The notes beneath the pieces are model-generated. The model made no database searches, was not told the DNA's origin, and saw only the letters and a program-made list of their open reading frames with translations. A program made the translations under genes and the position numbers. DNA of 11,302 nt from the NCBI GenBank assembly GCA_964370375.1, contig CAYJIX010000065.1:1-11302 (forward strand). The letters are read 5' to 3'. This document shows, one piece after another, positions 1 through 7,226 of this stretch; the stretch's first letter is position 1, and every line of letters starts with the position of its first letter. The stretch comes from CAYJIX01 sp964370375. Lineage in GTDB: Bacteria; Desulfobacterota; Desulfovibrionia; Desulfovibrionales; Desulfovibrionaceae.

Positions 1-3000
1 ATACTTCCATTTCCCCAAGTCTTTGACCACCAAACTGGGCTTTACCGCCAAGGGGCTGTTGGGTCACTAAGGAGTAGGGACCTGTGGAACGGGCGTGGAT
101 TTTTTCGTCAACCAAGTGGTGGAGCTTCAAATAATACATAACCCCTGTGGTCACGCGGTTTTTAAAGCGTTCACCCGTACGCCCGTCATACAATACGGAT
201 TTACCGTCGTTATCAACGCCGGCTTTTTCAAGCCAAGCCCAGATTTGTTCTTCGCTGGCACCGTCAAAAACAGGCGTTTTTGTGATGATGCCCTGACGGA
301 GCTTTAAGACAGCCTTTTTAAAGGTGTCATCATCCATGCTGTCGACCAAGGCGTCAATGTTCGGCGAATCGTAGGCTTTTTTCACATCCGCGCGCAATAC
401 TTGCATGGCGGCTCCCGCATCGACCATTTCGGACAATTTACGGCCAAGTTCCTTGGCAGCCCAACCTAGGTGGGTTTCCATAATCTGTCCGATATTCATC
501 CGCGAGGGCACGCCCAAGGGGTTGAGTACAATGTCAACAGGACGTCCATCGGCAAAGAAGGGCATGTTTTCTTCCGGTAAAATACAGGACACAACACCCT
601 TGTTCCCGTGGCGGCCTGCCATTTTGTCACCCACTGACAGCTTACGCTTAACTGCAATGTGTACCTTGACCATCTTGATGACACCCGGGGGCAAATCGTC
701 ACCTTCGGTGATTTTTTCGCGCTTGGTTTCATAGATGGCACGTAAACATTCAAGCTGCGCATCGTAGGCAATAAGCTGTTCAGAAATAGCGTCGTTGACT
801 TCTTTACTTTTGAACAGTTGCGCAAGTTTTTTTAACGGCAAGTCATCCAAAATTTCAGCTGTCATAGCAGCTCCTGCCTCAAGGATGACCGTGCCTTTTT
901 GTTTGCCCGGCAAGGTGGTTTCGATCTGTTTGCCAACAACTAAGGGCGCAATCTTTGCACGTAAGGTATCAGTAACAATGCGCACATGATCACGTTCTTT
1001 GGCGTCCAGACGCTCTATTTCGTAATCTTCAATGATTCTTGTGCGATCGTCCTTTTCACCTGAACGGCGGTTGAAGACTTTTACATCAATGATGGTGCCT
1101 TCAATGCCCGGAGGCACTTTAAGTGAGGTGTTTTTCACATCCCTTGCTTTCTCGCCAAAGATAGCTCTAAGCAACTTTTCTTCAGGGGTCAGCTGGGTTT
1201 CACCCTTGGGTGTGATTTTACCGACCAAAATGTCATCAGGCTTTACCGGTGCGCCTATGCGAATGATGCCGCTTTCATCAAGGTTGCGCAGCATGTCTTC
1301 GCCAACGTTGGGAATATCGCGTGTGATTTCTTCGGGGCCAAGCTTGGTATCGCGAGCCACCACTTCAAATTCTTCAATATGGACAGAAGTATAAATGTCT
1401 TCCTTGACCATTTTTTCAGAAATAAGAATGGAGTCTTCAAAGTTATAACCACACCAAGGCATGAACGCTACAACCAAGTTTTTGCCAAGGGCCAGTTCAC
1501 CTTCGGAGATGGCCGGACCGTCGGCAAGCACTGTGCCTTTTGTGAAACGCTGCCCGGGAACACAGCTGGGAACCTGTCCAAAACAAGAGTTTTGATTGGA
1601 TTTATGAAACTTTAATAAGTCATAGGCACGAACCCCACCAATGTGCGGATACAGCGTAGGATCGTCATAGGAAACAATGATTCTGGTGGCATCTGCGTAG
1701 CGAACAACGCCGTCAGATTCTGCCACAATACACGCGCCGGAGTCGCGGGCTACGTCAATTTCCATGCCTGTACCCACAAGGGCCCTTTCAGAGCGCAGGA
1801 GCGGCACAGCCTGACGTTGCATGTTTGAACCCATAAGGGCGCGGTTGGCGTCGTCATGCTCAAGGAAGGGAATGAGCGCTGCTGAAATAGACACCATCTG
1901 GCTTGGGGAAATGTCCATAAGGGTCACTTCCTCGCGGGGCGACATGAGCACGTCACCGCGAACACGGGTATTGACAAAGGCTTCAGCAAACATGCCTGAA
2001 GCGTCAATGACGGCGTTGGCCTGGGCAATAACCTGGTCAGATTCGCTGGACGCGTCAAGGTGCACGATTTCATCGGTGATTATGCCGTCGCGAACCACGC
2101 GGTACGGTGTTTCAATAAACCCGTAATCGTTGACCTTAGCATAGGTGGTTAAGGACACGATAAGACCGATGTTTGGGCCTTCCGGTGTTTCAATGGGGCA
2201 AATTCGTCCGTAGTGCGAAACGTGCACGTCGCGCACTTCAAAACCTGCACGCTCACGGGTAAGACCGCCGGGGCCAAGGGCCGAAAGGCGGCGTTTGTGA
2301 GTGACTTCTGATAAAGAATTTGTTTGGTCCATGAACTGTGAAAGCTGGGATGTGCCAAAAAACTCTTTCAGCACAGCTGCCACAGGCTTGGGATTGATAA
2401 GGTCATGGGGCATGAGCGTGCCCACTTCTTGGATGCTCATGCGCTCTTTAATGGCGCGCTCCATACGAACAAGACCAATACGGTACTGGTTTTCAACAAG
2501 CTCACCCACAAGGCGAACACGGCGGTTGCCAAGGTGGTCAATGTCGTCTGCCGGCCCGTGAGAGTCTTTAAGTTGTACAAGCACTTTGATGGCTTCAATG
2601 ATATCGTCATCGGTCAAGGTACGTGCGTCGCTCTTTTTAATACCAAGGCGTTGGTTTAACTTATAACGCCCCACAGGGGAAAGGTCATAATAATCGTTAT
2701 TGCGGAACAGGTTGTCAAAAAATGTTGCGGCAATTTCCGGAGTAGGGGGCGAGCTTGGACGGAGCCTACGATAGATTTCTTCCTGCGCTTTTTCTTGCGT
2801 GCTGATTTTATCCTGCACCAAGGTGTCACGAATGGAGGATGACGCGTCAGTGCCCCGTGTATGCAGAACAGGCAGCGTAAAAATCTGCTGCTCAAGGCAG
2901 GTTTCAATGAGGCCTGCTGTGATTTCATCTGCTGCTTCGGCTAAAATTTCACCCGTTTCGGCAGACACAAGGTCATCGGCAAGGAAAAGCCGTAATAAGG

Positions 3001-3871
3001 TATCAGGAGACACCTCAAGCTTGTCAATACCGGAAGTGCCCATAAGACGCCAAGCTCTTTTGGTAATGATTTTACCGGCTTTGACGATAGGCTTGCCTTC
3101 GTTGTCCAAAATATCGGTAAAGGCCACTTCTTTGCGGTAAAAATTTTGGTCAAAACGCCAAAAAACACGACCAGATGGGTCAAGCTCGTAAGTTTCTTTT
3201 TTATAGAAGGTATTAAGGATGTCGAGCTTGCTCATGCCCATGGCTTTGAGCAAAATAGTGGCAGGCATTTTGCGGCGGCGGTCAATGCGCACGTACAAAA
3301 TGTCCTTGTGGTCAAAGTCAAAATCAAGCCACGAACCACGCATGGGGATAACACGACAAAAATAAAGCACTTTACGGCTGGTATGGGTTTTTCCGCCGTC
3401 ATGCTCAAAAATAATGCCGGGTGAGCGTTGCAATTGATTGACGATAACCCTTTCGGTACCGTTGATGATAAAGGTGCCTTTTTCGGTCATGAGCGGCAAG
3501 GTGCCAAAATAGATATCCTGCTCTTTAATCTCACGCACGGTACGATTTTCAGAATCTTCGTCCACATCATAAACCACAAGGCTGACTTTGATCCTGATAG
3601 GGGCTTCATAGGTCAGGCCTTTAGAAACACATTCGGCCTGATCGTATTTTGGATCGCCTATGTCGTAACTGATAAATTCAAGGCTGGCCGTGCGGTTAAA
3701 ATCCTCAATGGGGAAAACTGACCTAAAGACACCTTCAAGCCCTTCATCCGGTGCAAGGCCCACTGAGCCTTCTTGTAAAAACTTGCTATACGAGTCCACC
3801 TGAAGATTTAAAAGATGTGGAATAGGGAAATCGACTTTAATGCTACCGAACTGTTTGGTAAGCTGACCCAT
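1..3871 (-). CDS. rpoB: DNA-directed RNA polymerase beta subunit, C-terminus off the left edge
   Basis: The beta subunit forms half of the catalytic cleft of RNA polymerase. The minus-strand frame from the ATG at 3871 gives about 1290 residues beginning MGQLTKQFG and leaves the window in frame at GGQRLGEMEV, so roughly 80 residues are missing from a protein usually near 1370 in this lineage. Landmarks are the rifampicin region (residues 506-530, GTSQLSQFMDQ...HKRRLSALG), ICPIETPEGPNIGLI, the GYNFEDSI segment, GEKARDVKNTSLKVPPG and KMAGRHGNKGVVS. No frame break was seen. The start at 3871 is preferred over the adjacent ATG at 3874 because GAGGTG (3877-3882) then sits 5 nt upstream. Rifampicin-contact positions equivalent to E. 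coli D516, H526 and S531 are wild type, so sensitivity is expected. rpoC should follow to the left. The normal upstream neighbour rplL is absent. Confidence 0.98.
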   Translation of the reverse strand, partial: MGQLTKQFGSIKVDFPIPHLLNLQVDSYSKFLQEGSVGLAPDEGLEGVFRSVFPIEDFNRTASLEFISYDIGDPKYDQAECVSKGLTYEAPIRIKVSLVVYDVDEDSENRTVREIKEQDIYFGTLPLMTEKGTFIINGTERVIVNQLQRSPGIIFEHDGGKTHTSRKVLYFCRVIPMRGSWLDFDFDHKDILYVRIDRRRKMPATILLKAMGMSKLDILNTFYKKETYELDPSGRVFWRFDQNFYRKEVAFTDILDNEGKPIVKAGKIITKRAWRLMGTSGIDKLEVSPDTLLRLFLADDLVSAETGEILAEAADEITAGLIETCLEQQIFTLPVLHTRGTDASSSIRDTLVQDKISTQEKAQEEIYRRLRPSSPPTPEIAATFFDNLFRNNDYYDLSPVGRYKLNQRLGIKKSDARTLTDDDIIEAIKVLVQLKDSHGPADDIDHLGNRRVRLVGELVENQYRIGLVRMERAIKERMSIQEVGTLMPHDLINPKPVAAVLKEFFGTSQLSQFMDQTNSLSEVTHKRRLSALGPGGLTRERAGFEVRDVHVSHYGRICPIETPEGPNIGLIVSLTTYAKVNDYGFIETPYRVVRDGIITDEIVHLDASSESDQVIAQANAVIDASGMFAEAFVNTRVRGDVLMSPREEVTLMDISPSQMVSISAALIPFLEHDDANRALMGSNMQRQAVPLLRSERALVGTGMEIDVARDSGACIVAESDGVVRYADATRIIVSYDDPTLYPHIGGVRAYDLLKFHKSNQNSCFGQVPSCVPGQRFTKGTVLADGPAISEGELALGKNLVVAFMPWCGYNFEDSILISEKMVKEDIYTSVHIEEFEVVARDTKLGPEEITRDIPNVGEDMLRNLDESGIIRIGAPVKPDDILVGKITPKGETQLTPEEKLLRAIFGEKARDVKNTSLKVPPGIEGTIIDVKVFNRRSGEKDDRTRIIEDYEIERLDAKERDHVRIVTDTLRAKIAPLVVGKQIETTLPGKQKGTVILEAGAAMTAEILDDLPLKKLAQLFKSKEVNDAISEQLIAYDAQLECLRAIYETKREKITEGDDLPPGVIKMVKVHIAVKRKLSVGDKMAGRHGNKGVVSCILPEENMPFFADGRPVDIVLNPLGVPSRMNIGQIMETHLGWAAKELGRKLSEMVDAGAAMQVLRADVKKAYDSPNIDALVDSMDDDTFKKAVLKLRQGIITKTPVFDGASEEQIWAWLEKAGVDNDGKSVLYDGRTGERFKNRVTTGVMYYLKLHHLVDEKIHARSTGPYSLVTQQPLGGKAQFGGQRLGEMEV

Positions 3872-3876
3872 CATTT

Positions 3877-3882
3877 CACCTC
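3877..3882 (-). promoter_or_regulatory. Ribosome binding site of rpoB, decides the start
   Basis: GAGGTG on the minus strand lies 5 nt before the ATG at 3871 and only 2 nt before the tandem ATG at 3874. This favours the MGQLTKQ start. Confidence 0.7.
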
Positions 3883-3898
3883 GAAAAAGAGTGCTATG

Positions 3899-3985
3899 GC
3901 CCCTTAAAAGGGCTGACTGTGAAATACATGGCTGGACTGATCCAGAATCCATGTTAGAAGCTGCCTCTAAAAAAACGTTTTTAGA
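3899..3985 (-). promoter_or_regulatory. Structured leader of rpoB: three consecutive inverted repeats
   Basis: Three foldbacks lie between 28 and 115 nt upstream of rpoB. The first is GCCC/GGGC at 3899-3913. The second is CATGG-CTGGA / TCCAG-AAT-CCATG at 3927-3953, which is 10 bp with a CTGA loop and one 3-nt bulge. The third is TCTAAAAA / TTTTTAGA at 3966-3985. In many bacteria the rplL-rpoB spacer carries an attenuator or a processing site, and these hairpins may play such a part here. That role is inferred; only the complementarity is seen. Confidence 0.45.
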
Positions 3986-4052
3986 AACGCCTCAGAGCAA
4001 TTTTGTTGTACAGTTTTTCAAATGAATAAGAACATTTGCTTTAATTATGTTT

Positions 4053-4073
4053 TGTGCATACATAGTATACACA
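4053..4073. promoter_or_regulatory. 21-bp imperfect dyad, operator-like
   Basis: TGTGCATAC-ATA-GTATACACA has 9-bp arms with one mismatch. It sits about 180 bp upstream of the rpoB start. The minus strand over it contains TATACT, a good -10 hexamer, but no clear -35 is placed for it. The size and symmetry fit a dimeric regulator site or a promoter-overlapping operator. No regulator can be named. Confidence 0.3.
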
Positions 4074-4411
4074 TAGATTTGTTGAGGCGCCTATCGCCTT
4101 GATACGGTATGTTCAAAACATCCAAAGGATGGTTTGTTGTGTGGATGCGGAGTGCCCAATGTTTTTCCTTGGGTTGTCTAGAGCATGTTTACATAAACGC
4201 CTTTTTGCTTGTTTTGCGTCAGATCTCACGCGCTTTATCTTAATTGTTTGTATCCGTAATGTTTGTTCCTTACCTAAGAATAAGGGGGAGCCGTTAAGTG
4301 AGCTTGCAAATCTTACGAATATAAAGAACAACGCGATATAAAACAAACATTCATGTTATATGAACACGTTCTGCCATAGGCAAAAAACAAACAACACGAC
4401 AAAGTCGACAA

Positions 4412-4468
4412 CCCCACGTAGTTACTACAGGGAGCTGCCGACATCAGAACCTGTAGTAGTATGTGGTG
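4412..4468. repeat. 57-nt long hairpin, possible small RNA or element remnant
   Basis: The arms 4412-4431 and 4450-4468 pair along nearly their whole length. The inner stem ACTACAGG/CCTGTAGT (4424-4431 with 4450-4457) is perfect. The outer part CCCCACGTAGT pairs with AGTATGTGGTG, with two mismatches, one G-T pair and one bulged base. The apical loop is 18 nt and contains a further CTG/CAG mini-stem. Neither side is followed at once by a T-run; T-tracts begin about 40 nt to the right. It could be a stable small RNA, a processing site or a decayed insertion element end. No known family is recognised. Confidence 0.4.
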
Positions 4469-4532
4469 CGTTTATCAGCTTTGCCCTTTTAAAATACACT
4501 GTATGAATCTTTTTACTTAATCTCTTTTTTTT

Positions 4533-4553
4533 GGCTTGGCAAGCTTTTTTTTT
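4533..4553 (+). terminator. Weak rho-independent-like terminator
   Basis: A short stem GCTT-GGC-AAGC (4534-4544) is followed directly by nine T residues (4545-4553). The stem is only 4-5 bp, so termination strength is doubtful. It lies downstream of the 57-nt hairpin on the plus strand and could end a short transcript that includes it. Confidence 0.3.
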
Positions 4554-5051
4554 GACGTTTTTGCATTTTTTTTACAAAAGCGCATGCAGTTTTAGTTTTT
4601 TTAATGTAATCATATGATTTTGCAGGGTTTTCGTATTCTCTGGCAAAGGCGCCCTCTGTTCGGTCAAGGTGCTGTTGATCGCTTCTTGTTCGCTGTAGGA
4701 TTCAAAAAAGCTAGGTATTGTATTTGGCCTCAAGGGGCGTTATAGTTATATGAAAGGCAAAGTCTTTTCACAAAAAAACCAGACTGTCTTCAAACAGGGT
4801 GATACAAAGACCGTAATCCTCCTTACTGTAGAGCCTTGCCAAAACCTTTGAAACATGTTTTTTACAAATGAGTGTTGCAGCTACAAACAGCTCGTAAACC
4901 TGTGTGAAATCATTCAATAAACTGGCGCGTGACATGCATAAACACGACACAGACCAGATGTTTTTTAACAAAGTCCTTGCCGACTTCCATGAACAAGTTT
5001 GAGTGTTTTTTGATGGATCTTCAACATAACTTCCCAGTAGAGGCCATAATA

Positions 5052-5729
5052 ATGAACAGTTTTTTACAAAAAAAATGCCTGCCAAATCGTTCGTCATGTA
5101 TGCAAAAAAGCAGAATCAAGCCTGCATCTATATATAGTCCACTAGGGTTATGCATGGCATTATTTTTTTGCCTTTTCCTTAGTGGTTGCGCGCTAACAAA
5201 CGAGCCAGAATCTCCTGCAGAGCCAAACCTTACAGGTGTTAGCGGCAAATACAATCCTGAGGCGGAACTTTTGTTTGGAAAAGCCCATGTGCTTTGGGGT
5301 GATGAAGAGCTTTGTTCTGACCCAGAACAGGCTATACTGCTCCTTGACCAAGCCATTGAATTGCAATCAGATTATGCCAATGCTTATATTTATCGAGCCC
5401 TTGCGCTCAACCAGCTTGGCTATTTTGATGAAGCGTTTGAGGATGCCACAACTGCCATTCGCTACGATCCGTCAGCTGCGCATTATGCCTTTAGAGGGTA
5501 TATGTTGATCGTCCAAGGCCAGTATCCGGGAGCCCGTAGCGACCTTGACAAGGCCTTTGGCATTGATGACAGTCACTATAGGCTTTGGAAGTTCCGTGGC
5601 TTGCTCAATTTGTTGGAGGAAAATTTCACAGCAGCGTGCAGCGATTTGCAGGTTGCCTGTGATAAGGGGGATTGCTTGGGCCTTGAGGTTGCGAAAAAGG
5701 ATGGGGCCTGCACCCAAACCACACCATAG
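5052..5729 (+). CDS. TPR-repeat lipoprotein
   Basis: A 225-residue predicted lipoprotein. A basic N-terminal segment (residues 1-32) leads into a hydrophobic core (LCMALFFCLFL, 33-43) and a lipobox L43-S-G-C46. Ala after the lipidated Cys fits outer-membrane sorting. Tetratricopeptide-like helix pairs fill the mature part at about 75-108, 109-142, 143-175 and 176-209, with the usual A/Y/G-rich spacing (AIELQSDYANAYIYRALALNQLGYFDEA). The short tail holds Cys196, 203, 208 and 220. The start at 5052 is chosen because AGAGG (5039-5043) lies 8 nt upstream. A start at 5100 would give a more typical signal peptide of about 30 residues but has no ribosome binding site. TPR lipoproteins usually scaffold protein complexes at the envelope; the partner is unknown. 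It is the only plus-strand gene and converges on the LUD gene. Its TAG stop abuts a foldback element. Confidence 0.85.
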   Translation: MNSFLQKKCLPNRSSCMQKSRIKPASIYSPLGLCMALFFCLFLSGCALTNEPESPAEPNLTGVSGKYNPEAELLFGKAHVLWGDEELCSDPEQAILLLDQAIELQSDYANAYIYRALALNQLGYFDEAFEDATTAIRYDPSAAHYAFRGYMLIVQGQYPGARSDLDKAFGIDDSHYRLWKFRGLLNLLEENFTAACSDLQVACDKGDCLGLEVAKKDGACTQTTP

Positions 5730-5855
5730 CAGGCGCTTCAAAAGGGGCGATATGCGGCGTCAGTTGGCAAATTTTAATCGGGTCATGGGGGAAAGACCCC
5801 ACTCCCCTCTTAAAATTCGCCACTTCCTTGCCTCTCACCCCTTTTGAAGCGCCTG
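5730..5855. repeat. 126-nt nested foldback with 18-bp perfect terminal inverted repeats
   Basis: The outer arms CAGGCGCTTCAAAAGGGG (5730-5747) and its exact complement (5838-5855) form 18 bp. Inside are a 17-position stem with 14 pairs (5766-5782 with 5805-5821) and an apical 5-bp hairpin TGGGG-GAAAGA-CCCCA (5786-5801), with an unpaired segment of 16-18 nt on each side between the outer and middle stems. The element starts at the base after the lipoprotein stop codon. There is no target duplication at its edges and no T-run directly after either arm; six T residues appear 16 nt to the right. It could be a miniature inverted-repeat or REP-like element, or a bidirectional hairpin protecting the 3' ends of two converging mRNAs. 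Confidence 0.8.
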
Positions 5856-5995
5856 TGCAAGATGAAGGTGTTTTTTGGGAAAAAGCAAAAAGCATGGACT
5901 GTTTCGCTACGCTCGCAGTTGTAGTGTGCAAGCGATGCGTACAGCAAAGGCATGTTGTCCATTGAAGCAGTACACAGCCCTTTTTAGACTGCCTG

Positions 5996-6652
5996 CTAAA
6001 AGCCTAGATCCTCATTGATAAGAATAACATGCACTCTCTTTTTTGGGGAGCTTTTGGCATGGATTGTCCATGTGTTGCAAATACGTTCAGGTGAGGAGCA
6101 ATCCGAACATTCCCCTGTGATTGCGCAAGGTGTTTTACGGTTAAGGCGCATGGCATTAGGGGGACTTGCAATGGTGCGAACACGCTTAAACGCCTCATGG
6201 ATTCCATTGCATATTTTATTTCGTCCCACCAAAACAGCCACATACTTTGGCCCAAAGCTTATGGAGGCCACACGATTGCCAGTCCCGTCAAGGTTGACAA
6301 GGCGGCCGTCTGCTGTAAGCGCGTTGGTGGATGTGATGAAAAGGTCGCATAAAAGGGCTTGTCTGCGCAGTTCCAGTTGCTCTTCCTTTGACAGGGTAGT
6401 GTTGTAAGTATCAAAGATATGAAGATCATGAGTTGCTTTTAAGCGTTCCACAAGTCCAGAGCTTTTTACTGTGACAGAACCACCAAAAGCAACAGATGTG
6501 GCAGCGGTATTTGTCAAGACAGTACCCATAACAAGGTCGGCAGCTTCCTCAAGGTTTTTCACAACTGAGGCGGAAAAATCGTTTTGTTCAAGCCTTTTAC
6601 GCACAGCTTCAAGTCGAATGCTCCAAAATTGTTCTAATGGTGTGACAGACAT
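5996..6652 (-). CDS. LUD-domain protein, LutC/YkgG-like
   Basis: A 218-residue soluble protein of the LUD family (PF02589), which includes LutC, a part of the lactate-oxidation complex LutABC. Family features are AFGGSVTVKSSGL (55-67), STNALTADGRLVNLDGTGNRV (108-128) and FGPKYVAVLVGRNKI (133-147). A cysteine cluster C176-x5-C182-x2-C185-x6-C192 (PCAITGECSDCSSPERIC) marks the subgroup of stand-alone LUD proteins. Whether it binds metal or an iron-sulfur cluster is inferred. The start at 6652 has AAGGAG (6659-6664) 6 nt upstream. No lutA or lutB lies beside it, so a lactate role is not proven. A perfect TATAAT (6722-6727, minus) lies about 70 nt upstream, which suggests its own promoter apart from the flagellar genes. 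Confidence 0.88.
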   Translation of the reverse strand: MSVTPLEQFWSIRLEAVRKRLEQNDFSASVVKNLEEAADLVMGTVLTNTAATSVAFGGSVTVKSSGLVERLKATHDLHIFDTYNTTLSKEEQLELRRQALLCDLFITSTNALTADGRLVNLDGTGNRVASISFGPKYVAVLVGRNKICNGIHEAFKRVRTIASPPNAMRLNRKTPCAITGECSDCSSPERICNTWTIHAKSSPKKRVHVILINEDLGF

Positions 6653-6721
6653 GGCAGACTCCTTAGATATGCTGTTAGGCTTTTGGGCAGGCTAATAAAA
6701 CAAAGCGAAAGTACGATGCGA

Positions 6722-6727
6722 ATTATA
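6722..6727 (-). promoter_or_regulatory. Candidate -10 element for the LUD gene
   Basis: TATAAT on the minus strand in the 150-bp gap between the DUF2802 gene and the LUD gene. No good -35 hexamer is found at 16-18 nt; TTACGC lies 20 nt upstream. Confidence 0.3.
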
Positions 6728-6753
6728 AGAGGTATGATGCTGTTTTGGCGTAA

Positions 6754-6797
6754 GATTTTTTAATAAAAACAGTTTTTTATCAAAAAAACATTGCTAC
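6754..6797. other. AT-only overlapping hairpins downstream of the DUF2802 gene
   Basis: Just after the DUF2802 stop, the minus strand reads GTTTTTT-TGAT-AAAAAAC and then ATAAAAA-ACTG-TTTTTAT. The two share an arm, so only one can form at a time. They may act as a weak terminator, but the stems are A-T pairs almost throughout. Confidence 0.3.
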
Positions 6798-6802
6798 AAA
6801 AG

Positions 6803-7222
6803 TCATTTCAATTGTTCGATGATAAGGCTTACTTCATCCACGGTAAGGCCTGAAGCCTTGGCAATTTGGTCAGCAGAAAAGCCTTTACGTTGCCCATTAA
6901 GGACAATTTCTCGCAAAAATTGAGGCGAGCGCGAGATACCCTCTGCCTGTTCCAGTAATTTTTTGATGGTTTCAATGCGCTCTTCAAGGCGCATGTTAAG
7001 CGCAGTAAGCTGTTCTTGACGATGGGTAAAGCTGTTGACAAGGTCTTGTTCAAGTTCGGCATTGCGCCAGATGCTTTCCAACAAATTTTCTTGATTGGCC
7101 TGAAGGCGCATGAGCATTTCTTCTGAGCGCTTGAGCCGAAGAAAAAACATGAACACCAATACCATAAGGCCGGCTTCAGCCAAGGTGACAAATGCAATAA
7201 TCCAAAGGGGTAAGCTTGCCAT
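6803..7222 (-). CDS. DUF2802 family protein of the flagellar block
   Basis: A 139-residue protein with one N-terminal membrane segment (about 5-29, LWIIAFVTLAEAGLMVLVFMFFLRL), a long charged helix likely to be a coiled coil (about 33-95), and a C-terminal helix-turn-helix-like module (100-139, FLREIVLNGQRKGFSADQIAKASGLTVDEVSLIIEQL) that matches my recollection of DUF2802. Members are known mainly from flagellar loci of proteobacteria, and their function is not established. The start at 7222 lies 4 nt after the stop of the preceding Q-rich gene, so the two are probably translationally coupled. The membrane anchor followed by a cytoplasmic coiled coil suggests a scaffold or adaptor, but this is inferred. 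Confidence 0.8.
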   Translation of the reverse strand: MASLPLWIIAFVTLAEAGLMVLVFMFFLRLKRSEEMLMRLQANQENLLESIWRNAELEQDLVNSFTHRQEQLTALNMRLEERIETIKKLLEQAEGISRSPQFLREIVLNGQRKGFSADQIAKASGLTVDEVSLIIEQLK

Positions 7223-7226
7223 GGTG

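Larger units (their letters stand above)
3872..5051. other. Long AT-rich intergenic region between rpoB and the divergent lipoprotein gene
   Basis: About 1.2 kb with no convincing gene. The open frames here (4099-4341 plus, 4113-4346 minus, 4768-5097 minus, and a 43-codon frame from about 4612) lack a good ribosome binding site and show no family resemblance. There is no recognisable rplL, rplJ, tRNA, RNase P, tmRNA or riboswitch. The region holds the rpoB leader hairpins, a 21-bp dyad (4053-4073), a small hairpin AGGCG/CGCCT (4085-4099), a 57-nt hairpin (4412-4468) and T-rich tracts (4510-4602). Most bacteria have rplL directly before rpoB, so this stretch probably marks a rearrangement of the beta operon. 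Confidence 0.6.

Noticed and set aside
1..3871. Many short frames on both strands across the rpoB region
   Set aside because: All are shadows of the continuous rpoB frame, which matches conserved beta-subunit motifs throughout.
4099..4341. Plus-strand open frame of 80 codons
   Set aside because: TTG start without a ribosome binding site, no family resemblance, and an overlapping minus-strand frame of similar length covers the same DNA.
4612..4743. Short plus-strand frame beginning MILQGFRILWQRR
   Set aside because: Only 43 codons, no ribosome binding site, a stop just upstream and no recognisable homology. Kept as intergenic.
4924..4956. Possible sigma-28 promoter before the lipoprotein (TAAA-N15 pattern)
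   Set aside because: The -10 half matches the GCCGATAA consensus poorly.
4929..5051. Longer N-terminus for the TPR lipoprotein
   Set aside because: It would put over 80 residues before the lipobox, which is not compatible with a signal peptide, and the later start at 5052 has a good ribosome binding site.
4768..5097. Minus-strand open frame of 109 codons overlapping the lipoprotein start
   Set aside because: It overlaps the signal-peptide coding region of a well-supported gene and shows no recognisable domain or ribosome binding site.
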